This document shows, in pieces, positions 47,812 to 55,438 of a stretch of 64,000 nucleotides of DNA; within the stretch, counting starts at the first letter, position 1, and the number at the start of each line of letters is the position of its first letter. Position numbers and translations under genes: made by a program. The stretch comes from Pagrus major. Lineage: Eukaryota; Chordata; Actinopteri; Spariformes; Sparidae. The stretch covers positions 10,555,113-10,619,112 of the forward strand of contig NC_133223.1 in assembly GCF_040436345.1 (NCBI RefSeq), read 5' to 3'. Below the pieces are notes generated by a model. That model saw only the letters and a list, made by a program, of their open reading frames with translations, ran no database searches and was not told the DNA's origin.

Positions 47812-47886
47812 TTTACCTGACAGAAAGGCCAGTTTCTTCTTGAGGATGGGGAGGATGGTGGTCGCTTCCATGTTAACGTTGGACAT
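33768..47886 (-). CDS. sestd1: SESTD1 (Sec14 and spectrin domain protein 1), complete
   Basis: Eighteen coding exons: 47886/47871-47817, 47633-47525, 46405-46315, 46219-46106, 43529-43416, 43297-43203, 43108-43053, 41859-41788, 41192-41035, 38557-38435, 38186-37992, 37881-37767, 37657-37492, 36525-36444, 36351-36229, 35361-35170, 34918-34815 and 34062-33768. Phases all agree: 752 codons from the conserved start ([17 protein letters not shown] at 47871), or 757 from an in-frame ATG at 47886. Residues 1-160 are the Sec14/CRAL-TRIO-like lipid-binding domain ([37 protein letters not shown]). About 240-650 are spectrin repeats ([40 protein letters not shown]). [11 protein letters not shown] leads to an acidic tail longer than the mammalian end (696 residues in human). 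The family binds phosphoinositides, TRPC4/5 channels and Dact/Vangl polarity proteins. Exon 5's donor (G|GTCACT) is weak. Confidence 0.97.
34140..34560. repeat. Interspersed repeat in sestd1 intron 17
   Basis: Wording such as TTAGCACCTAGCTGGTGAAC, AGCAGCTACAGAGCCAGATC and GTGATGGTCGAGACCCAAAA resembles a frequent fish MITE-like repeat. The ends are not defined. Confidence 0.4.
34722..34808. repeat. (GT)n microsatellite, (CA)n in sestd1 sense
   Basis: About 87 bp of pure GT on the plus strand. In the sestd1 transcript this is a CA tract starting about 7 nt inside intron 17, beside the donor at 34814. Confidence 0.98.
36402..36420. repeat. Short (GT)n, (CA)n in sestd1 intron 14 sense
   Basis: The 92-bp intron 14 (36443-36352) contains this CA run about 25-40 nt inside its donor. 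Confidence 0.9.
36930..37078 (-). mobile_element. tRNA-derived SINE fragment in sestd1 intron 13
   Basis: On the minus strand it reads AGTAGAGCGGGTCGTCCAGT and then the B box GGTTCGAATCC, the same family head as the SINE at 17704. It is truncated at its 3' side. Same orientation as sestd1. Confidence 0.75.
37223..37290. repeat. AT-rich inverted repeat in sestd1 intron 13
   Basis: The left arm 37223-37254 (starting ACTGTAATTAAC, then a T run and AAAGTTTGT) is mirrored by the right arm 37261-37290. The 6-nt spacer is TCAAGT. The arms differ only in the length and composition of the T/A run. It may be a tiny foldback element. Confidence 0.8.
38558..41034 (-). other. sestd1 intron 9, no gene recognised
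   Basis: 2.5 kb of mostly unique sequence. A short (CA)n is at 40577-40596. An X-box-like site, GTTACTATGGCAAC, occurs at 40678-40691. A GA/AAG-rich stretch (40983-41021) lies next to exon 9. Confidence 0.5.
41292..41342 (+). repeat. 24-bp stem inverted repeat, 3-nt loop
   Basis: Arms 41292-41315 and 41319-41342 around CAA. Read as plus-strand RNA, all 24 positions pair, three of them as G-U. It lies in sestd1 intron 8, antisense to the gene. Confidence 0.85.
41876..41907. repeat. (GA)n, the CT polypyrimidine tract of sestd1 exon 8
   Basis: On the minus strand this pure CT run ends about 15 nt before the exon 8 acceptor (GTGTGAAG), so the microsatellite supplies the pyrimidine tract for a 72-bp exon. 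Confidence 0.9.
41908..43052 (-). other. sestd1 intron 7, no gene recognised
   Basis: A short ATCC/ATCT-type run occurs near 42080-42115. The rest is unique, AT-rich sequence without exon-like segments. Confidence 0.5.
43109..43202 (-). repeat. CA-repeat-filled 94-bp intron 6 of sestd1
   Basis: Nearly half of this short intron is (CA)n/(GT)n (43147-43190 on plus). Donor A|GTGCGT and acceptor CCCTGCAG are clear. Confidence 0.9.
44230..44735 (+). mobile_element. LINE 3' tail fragment in sestd1 intron 5
   Basis: The 3' end reads GTAAAGCACTTCGAGCTGTA, then TGAAAGGCTTTACGAATAAA, the typical end of LINE-2-related fish elements. The 5' extent is uncertain and there is no RT frame. Confidence 0.5.
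44736..46105 (-). other. Rest of sestd1 intron 5, no gene recognised
   Basis: Short GT and CA tracts occur (44822-44848, 45432-45460). An X-box-like motif, GTTTCCGTGGCAAC, is at 45331-45344. No extra exon was identified. Confidence 0.45.
46406..47524 (-). other. sestd1 intron 2
   Basis: No exon or transposon was recognised between exons 2 and 3. A (GT)n array (47453-47514), CA in the sense direction, starts about 10 nt inside the exon 2 donor. Confidence 0.6.
47739..47810. repeat. (GT)n, (CA)n in sestd1 intron 1 sense
   Basis: Begins about 6 nt after the donor of the first coding exon (GTAAAT on the minus strand). Confidence 0.98.
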
Positions 47887-48794
47887 CTGTTGACACACAT
47901 ACACACAATGGATAGATTAATATTTTTCAAGTCAATCTCTGCTGGAGTTAAACTCCAGCAGTCTGAGATCTGAGAGCCAAATCTAGCAGATATCCTCAAA
48001 AGTAATCATATCATTTTGTTAGCATGTAATTCCCTCATTTTTTATTTCCCCTGGACAGTGTTTCCTTGCTGAGCTACATGAGAGAGATACAAACACAAAC
48101 ACATTTTATGCTCTTGTAACTTTGGAAAATACCCACTTAACTTTTCTAAATCAGACTGCTAAAGCCTCACATCTGCCTGAGTAAGCTTTTTCGCACTCAG
48201 ACACCAGTCCGAAGCTTCATACCACTAATCCACAATCTCAGACAATAGCCCACATTTTTAAAGCACAAGTCCATAATCAAAAACACTAGCCCACAATCTC
48301 AGGAATGGGCCAACAATCTCAGACACACATCCACAATCTCCCACACTAGCCCACTATCTCAGACACTAGCCCACAATCTAAAACACTAGTCCACAATCTC
48401 AGACTCTAGCCCACAATCTCAGACACTAGCCCACAATCTCAGACACTAGCCCACAATCTCAGACTCTAGCCCACAATCTCAGACTCTAGCCCACAATCTC
48501 AGACTCTAGCCCACAATCTCAGACACTAGCCCACAATCTCAGACACTAGCCCACAATCTCAGACACTAGCCCACAATCTCAGACTCTAGCCCACAATCTC
48601 AGACTCTAGCCCACAATCTCAGACTCTAGCCCACAATCTCAGACACTAGCCCACAATCTCAGACTCTAGCCCACAATCTCAGACACTAGCCCACAATCTC
48701 AGACACTAGCCCACAATCTCAGACTCTAGCCCACAATCTCAGACACTAGCCCACAATCTCAGACTCTAGCCCACAATCTCAGACACTAGTCCAA

Positions 48795-48937
48795 GAGAGC
48801 CTTTTCTGTGCTTTTTTTTACCAGGGTGGTGATGTGTGATGACCAAGATATGTTCTCAGTGATGGTAATTCCAAGGAACCTAAAACTGTTTACCAGCTCC
48901 ACCTTAGATCCCCTGATGTAGACGGTGCGCCATAGAC
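48795..48937 (-). mobile_element. LINE RT C-terminal fragment inside minisatellite
   Basis: The minus strand reads VYIRGSKVELVNSFRFLGIT then WSSHITTLVKKS, the post-catalytic RT segment of fish LINEs (FLGxxI block). It is only about 48 codons long and is bordered on both sides by minisatellite-like units. Confidence 0.75.
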
Positions 48938-49027
48938 CACAATCAGAGACACTGGCCCATAGTCTCACTATCCCATAGTCTATAATTCAAGTCCACAGGC
49001 AAAGACTCTAGCCAAGGAAACCACAGG

Positions 49028-49206
49028 AGCTGAGCTGGTGGAGCGTGTGTCCCATGTACAGAGGCTGTGTCCTCGCTGTGGGGTTAGAGTCCGGCCTGCG
49101 GCCCTTTGCTGCATGTCATCCCCACCTCTCTCATCTTGTTTCCTGTCAACTCTCAAGCTGTCCTATCAAATAAAGCCATGAAAGGCCCAAAAAAGAAAAA
49201 AAAAAG
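49028..49206 (+). mobile_element. tRNA-derived SINE with A-rich tail
   Basis: The tRNA-like head is GAGCTGGTGGAGCGTGTGTC, and the decayed B box is GGGTTAGAGTCC. The body GGCCCTTTGCTGCATGTCAT and end ATCAAATAAAGCCATGAAAG with a poly-A-like tail are familiar from fish SINEs. Diverged minisatellite units flank it. Confidence 0.8.
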
Positions 49207-49431
49207 ACCGTAGCCAAAAGCTTAGACACTAGTCGACACCTTTGTGAACTATCTGTCACTATTCAATCAGACAATAAACGCAAAACTCTGAATGAAGTGT
49301 TGTTACTATACGGACATCATTACAGATATATGGATCAAATAGGTCAAACATGTCCAGAGAGCGCAGTAATCTCACTGCTCAGATGATAAACACAATGTAA
49401 GTCGACACAGAATCGTGATCGTGACTGTGAC

Positions 49432-49489
49432 TTGTCTGTGTTGCTACAGTGTTTCTGACCCAGTAGAAACACTGTAGCAACACAGACAA
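49432..49489. repeat. Perfect 25-bp inverted repeat, 8-nt spacer
   Basis: The left arm 49432-49456 (TTGTCTGTGTTGCTACAGTG then TTTCT) is matched at all 25 positions by the right arm 49465-49489, with the spacer GACCCAGT. It lies in the sestd1 5' intron. Confidence 0.97.
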
Positions 49490-50859
49490 TCCCCCCTCCC
49501 CTAAATTATTATAGGGATATCATAGAGACAGCACAGGGATTTTCCATAAGGATTTTCCCTCAGATGGCATTTCTCCCAGCAGATTCAGATTAATGGATCA
49601 ACATGCAGCTTGGCCTGTGCTCTTCTGTCTGTGTGTTTACGCAGTTAAAGCCTTTAGTCAGTAAAATCAGTCAGTTAGCATTTCTGTCAATTGATTTTCA
49701 TTTTAGTTATAATAATATATAATAATCAATAGATTAAATTGGTTCTAAGGCAGCCCTGGTTTGAACTGCAGGAGAGCACCAATACAGGAGCTCACCTGTT
49801 TTCTCTGTCTGACAGAGTATCTCTGCACCACTCTTTGACTGGTTCAACATCTGGGACTGTGTTAACTCTCTCTCTGCACTTTGCTGGTTTGAATTACCAT
49901 TGTTACATAATCCAGTGACAGATACTGGTTTATATAATGTATAATGTCTTATTCAATGCTCTGAGGGTTAGATCAGAGGATCGATTCCACTCTCATGTGT
50001 AAATGCTAAACATTCAGCTACAGCCAGCAGCTGGTTAGATTAGCTTAGCAGAAAGACTTGGAATAGAGAGAAGCAACTTGCCTGGCTCTGTCCGCTTACC
50101 AGGACCAGTCTTGCATTTATGTGTCGGACTACAGACTGAACAAGACGTACTGTACAGTGAGGTGTTAATAAGTGATTTCACCTTTTGCCCTTTAAGACAA
50201 AACCAGGCAAACTGTTGTCCTGTTCCCAGTGTTCACACTCGGCTTAGTTAACCAGCTCCAGACTCCAGCTTCATATTCAACAACAGCTGACGTTTGAGTG
50301 ATATCAATCTTCTCATGTAACTTTCAGGAACAAAGTGAATGAGTGTATTTACCAAAACGCTGAATGACTCCTTGTTGTTGTTGTTTCCATCTAACTGTGT
50401 GTTTGTAGGCGCTTGTTTTCATTGTGAGTCTTATCCTGACCCACATTTGTGTAATAACATTCAAATAGTGGACTGTTGTTAATCAAATCTGAACAAACCA
50501 CACCCACACAGCACTAATGAAATGGATCAGGTGAGTGTTTTTACTATTGATAAATAAAAAGATTAAATTGCTTTCCCCAAAGTTTAACTCGCTTTGTTTG
50601 TTATTGTTATTTGTTGTTATTCTAGTAATGAGTATTTTAGTTCCGGAGAAAAACTCACAACCAAGAGGCAGAGTTTATTTTTCTGCTGTTGCGAAATATT
50701 TTTGCTCGGCTGGACTTTGTTCCAAAAATGATGAATCCAACAGACTTTTTTAATACAAATGTTATCAGGCTATTACACCATCACTCTCAGTCGTAGTAAC
50801 ACTAGTAGAAGTAGTAGTAGCTGCAGTTTAGACTATGAATGAATCCGGTCACTGCACTG
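49490..50859 (-). other. sestd1 5' intron, nothing recognised
   Basis: Unique sequence without exon-like or transposon features that I can name. Confidence 0.45.
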
Positions 50860-51430
50860 CAGGACCAGTCCGTCCTGCTGCAGGGCTTCATCCTCCACCT
50901 TCCTCCCGCACAGCCTGCCTGCCTGCCTGCCTGCGGCCTGGCTGCAGCTGCAGGACGGCCCCGGCCCGGCTCGGTTTGCCTCGGCTTGGTTCGGCTCGGC
51001 CCACAGACACAATGACCTACATTCAGCAGCTGCAGGCTGCGGCGGCCGCGGTCCTAACCTCCCTCATCCCATCCTCGATCCACTCAGGCATTGATAACTT
51101 CAGGAATCGGCACTAAGTATAGATCAGGCTGATTTTCTTACCTTTCAGTCAAATCTGCAGCATTATACTGTCCCGATTTTTTCTCCTGGTCCTCCTCCTC
51201 TTCTCCTCTGTCTCTCCGTCTCCTCTGCAGCTCTGCCTCTCGCCTTCCTCCTCCTCCTCCTCCTCTTTTGCCTCTTTTGGCTGATTTAACAGCGAATGTT
51301 TATTCTGTGAACCATTAAAAGAGTGAAGATCTCTGCTCGCTATCGTTCGCTTTCAACAACAGTGAAGACACACAGGGACCAGGCGGTGGACCTCGCTGCT
51401 CTGCGCAGCCGCAGTGCAGCCGACAGAAAA
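50860..51430 (-). promoter_or_regulatory. Probable sestd1 promoter and noncoding first exon
   Basis: The window's most GC/CpG-rich stretch (GCCTGCCTGCC, GGCCCGGCTCGG, GCGGCGGCCGCGG, CTGCGCAGCCGCAG). On the minus strand a good donor, GAAAG|GTAAGA, lies at 51142/51141, following purine-rich leader-like sequence. The first coding exon of sestd1 begins with an acceptor directly before its ATG (CAACAG|ATG at 47887/47886), so at least one upstream leader exon is required, and this is the best candidate. The exact start is unknown. Confidence 0.55.
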
Positions 51431-52440
51431 AATGCGGTTTCCGGTGAAGCGACATTCCAAATTAAAGCCTGGATCGTGTTGGAAACATCAAAGGCTGGGA
51501 CACGTTATATATACATTTATACATATATTATATTTACAATTTGTAATGGTTCAATTTTTTGTAGAAATTTACTATTTTTGTATGTATCTATTTTCTATTC
51601 CTTATTCAGTCAAGTTTATTTTAGTTAAGGCGCTAATTTTACCTACTAGGCTATATGTAAATGTATAATGATACCTCATATTTATTAATTGATTGGATCT
51701 TTAGTTTTAATCTGAATCTGCAAACGTGTAACAGTACCTGACTGTTTAATGTAGCAAAGAGTAAAAAGTCCAATATTTGCCTCATAATTGCAGTGGAGCC
51801 AGAGTAAAAGCTTGCTGGCTCAAATGGAGCGGCCCAAGTAAAGTACCATTACCTACAAATTGTACACTAGTCGAGTTAATGTACTTAATTATTTTCTACC
51901 ACTGGATTGAAACAAGACTAGTGTTTACATTTGCCCTATAGAGGTCCTGTGTGGCTGCAATGGTCTGTACAGAAAGCCAAACTGTTGGATAAACCAAAGC
52001 ATTGGACAAATGGAGATATTGACCTGAGGAAAAGTCCCCAAAGGTAACAAAGACTATAAACCTCTGCATCAAATTGCATGGCAATCCATCCACCAGATGT
52101 TGAGACATTTCACTCTGAACCACAGATTTCAACTTCATGGTGCTAGTGGAAAAGTCAGGGAGTCACTAAAGTCATTGGATCCATCCTCTGGGAAACATGA
52201 CAGTCCAATCCCTTCTGTAGATGTAGACATATTTAAATTAATAAGTGAGAAATTTGAGAAATTTAAAACAATTCAATAACTTGCCCCTACTCTTTAAAGA
52301 ACTCTGCATCGTGGCCATCTGGGAACATTCTGTCCTTTAAACCAGTGGGGCCGTTCTGGGAACGTACAATTTCTAGCTGGGCTGTTTGCAGGAAGCATGT
52401 AATGAACTCTGTGAATGTAGAGCAAGAAGACTTGGAGGGG
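51431..52440. other. No gene recognised
   Basis: AT-rich intergenic sequence between the sestd1 promoter region and a retrotransposon fragment. Confidence 0.45.
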
Positions 52441-53395
52441 GAGGTTCTGATCAAAATCATGACATATGAAATGCTCTCCTTTGTCCAGGAGGCCTGCACC
52501 AAGTTCACAACAACACCTTCAGAACACGTCACAGTTTACAATGACCACAAACACCTGGAAGATATGTTTGATATAAGCCACTGCTGTCTGCCCCCATGTT
52601 CATCCAGAGAATGGGCCTTCCACTCCACTGGTGCAAGTACAACCTCACAATAAAGTAAAGGAGAACCAAGGACATGGGCTAGACACTATCCAGAGTGCAG
52701 CTCTGGCTGTGCTCACTGGAGGTGGCTGGTATGCATAAAGTGTGTAGTCTAAAGAGTCTGAAACTGCAACAGGTGTTCTGATATTCAAAAGAAGCTACCC
52801 CGACAGCCACTCCAACCAAAAGAGACATCTGAGTTACCATTTGAGGTGGTGGTTTCCCATCTGTTTGAGTTGACTGCAAACAGTACATCATTGACTACTA
52901 CTCCAAGTTCATAGAGGCAGAGGAACTGCAAGACATGCACAGCTGCTCTACCATCAAAGCTCTGACAATCCATTTCAGCAGATACTGCAGACTCACCACT
53001 TTCAGAAAGGACGAAGGGCCGTAGTACTCCTGTGAGTAGTTCTCCTACTTCTGTGATATGGTATCTCACACAGATCATCCTCACCACACATGCTTTCATG
53101 CAGACTGTGAAGAAAATGTGGAGTAAAGCTTCAAACTTCTCAAATAGCTACTGCTCACCAGCCCCTCATGGGCAGGAGACTGTCTAGTGCTAGGGTGCTC
53201 CTTAGCCCCACAGCCTACAACACCATCCAAGTCAACCACCTGCTGGATTGAAGCAAGGTCATCCAAAAACATCACCACAACCACAAGACAGCAGGTTAAC
53301 CTTGTGACTTTGGGACCTGGAGGTGAGATTAGGATTCAACCTTATCCTGGCAACCAGCCCTGGGAATTGTTGTCCCATTAATGTATATTATGGAA
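52441..53395 (+). mobile_element. Ty3/Gypsy pol fragment, RNase H to integrase, dead
   Basis: The plus strand reads FVQEACTKFTTT, VTVYNDHKHLEDMF and PLLSAPMFIQRM, the RNase H region of Gypsy pol, then in-frame stops. Around 52800-52990 the integrase core start follows (QPLQPKETSELPFE, then DYYSKFIEAEEL after a frameshift). 53200-53370 gives the post-core region with a GNQPW block. Multiple stops and shifts, no LTR recognised. An inactive intergenic remnant. Confidence 0.85.
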
Positions 53396-54804
53396 AATGG
53401 AAAGAATGAATAGGCCTACAACCGTACCAGCCAGCACCTTTGATCAAGAGTACAGCCAGTTTATCCAACTAACTAATGACTATGTGAAGAGCTATGGACT
53501 GGGCAACCATACCATGAAAGCGCAGCATTGTCCAGCCTCCCCTGGACTGAGAGCTGCTCACCTGTGATTTCAAGTACTTTACATTTTCTGTCCAAATTCG
53601 CTATGTGTTCAAAGATTGCCTTGAAGAATATATGTTTGAGTTTTATCTGTAAAAACCCGCTGCTACATATTTGGTTTGTAAAAACGTGTATTTTCCATGC
53701 TTTTACTTTGGAGGCCCGATCACCTTGTGCGGTAAAAACCCTTTGCAGCTTCATAGAGCTGGAGTCCTGAGAATGGGTTGCAATTTTGAACTTGTATACA
53801 TTGTTTGTATGTATTTGAAGTTCTTGAATAAAAAATAATAATACTTAAAATAAATAAATACATAAAGCTGAATCCTGTGGCGGAGCAAGATATAGACAAG
53901 CCACGCCCTATTCAGTTCAGACTACTGTGGCGTTCATATGCCCTCAGAAACTGCAAAATCCGACGGTCAGGATTAAATTAAATCAATAAACTTTATGAAG
54001 ACACAACGTAGAATCAACTAAATGAAAACATGTTAAGATTATTCGTAATTATAATAGAATTATTATTTAAAGAAATCATTATGTCAATATATACACATTG
54101 ATATTTTTATTCACTGTATTGGAAGAAAATGAACAATAAATTCTTTATATACATAACAAAAAATATAAGTTTGTATTGCCAACTCTTAATCTTACATTTT
54201 AGCATTGCTCCTGCTGCTCCAGTAGTAAAATGAAAGCTCTCATGAAGACTGTACAGAAAACTGATTCATGATTTCTTTCTTTCCACTCATATTTTATATT
54301 TCATTTTTTCATATCTATCATATTTATCATATGCATGCTAAGACTGATTGTCATGTCATGTTTATCTTCTCTAACAACCATTCTTTTTAATCCATGGGAG
54401 GAAACCCAGTAAATTACACCTACAGCAAGCAAAGTAAAGTGCTGTGTGATTTTAAATGTCCCTTTTAAAGTTACGCTGATTTCAGTTTTTCCTTTAGCTT
54501 TAATGAAAAAAACACAGCCTTTATGTGAGTCCTTATTTTTCTGTGAAAATTTCCAACATATTTTTTTTGTTCATGCTGTATGGAAATGCAATAAACAGTT
54601 GTGATTATTCATAGGGTGTCAGTGAATGCATCATTGCAGGCTCTGCAGGTCCTCTCTCAGAGATCACAAGTCATTAACAACGACACGATCCTGACAAAAT
54701 AGAATAAAATCACATTTTAGAATAAAACCAAGGTTGTGGTGTTTTTTAAGCAGTTATTATGTCGTCCATAGTTTGTTTTTTCATTTTGTTGTCTGTCAGG
54801 AGTC
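53396..54804. other. 3' flank of the slc22 gene
   Basis: No gene was recognised. It probably contains the slc22 3' UTR near 54.1-54.8 kb (a minus-strand AATAAA, plus TTTATT, occurs near 54105). Confidence 0.4.
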
Positions 54805-55360
54805 TTATAGATGAGTTGTGCAGATGATCTCAGGTGCAGAAGTCTGGTCCTTCGCTGATTTCTTTGGAAGTGGGGTGGAGGCCCACGGCCACCTGAACCT
54901 GGAGGTAAGATGAAAAGAGCTGCATTATTCAAGCTCCACTCACAGTGTTGTTGTTTTTCATCCCATTGTCAAGTGTACATAACATCTTGTTCTATACTTT
55001 TTAATTTGGTGTATTGTCTTTCATACATGTTTTGAAAATATATTTAATGTTCTAAGTGCTGTATCATATCGTTGCCTGTGATACAGCACTTGGAATTACC
55101 ATGAGCTGACAACACTGCTGTCGGTCAACAGTGACAAGCTCCACTACTAAAAGCTATTGATGATGAAAATGGTGAGTCAGTATAGTAAGTTCAGTTTAAA
55201 AGTTTGTTAAAAAAGATTCGCTTGTACATGTATTGAACACCTTTTATTGGTTTGCAGGAATATGATACTAATATCTAACAGCACCTACACTTGTTTTTGT
55301 CACCAGCACAGCTATCTGTGATAAAGTGGAGCAAACCTGGACAAACAGCACAACCCTCCC

Positions 55361-55438
<78 letters not shown>

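Larger units (their letters stand above)
48190..49240. repeat. 20-bp minisatellite with LINE and SINE insertions
   Basis: The unit is AGACACTAGCCCACAATCTC with an ACTC variant. From 48361 to 48790 about 21 tandem copies are near-perfect. Diverged units extend left to about 48190 and reappear right of two insertions, at 48938-49012 and 49207-49235. The array lies in the sestd1 5' intron. Identical units with no unique spacers rule out a CRISPR array. Confidence 0.95.

Noticed and set aside
48190..48790. CRISPR-like regular repeats
   Set aside because: Units are contiguous 20-mers with no unique spacers, in a vertebrate intron; it is a minisatellite.
50835..51116. 93-codon plus frame in the GC-rich region
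   Set aside because: Composition-driven (Pro/Ala/Arg-rich), no family resemblance, and overlaps the likely sestd1 promoter on the other strand. A divergent transcript cannot be excluded.
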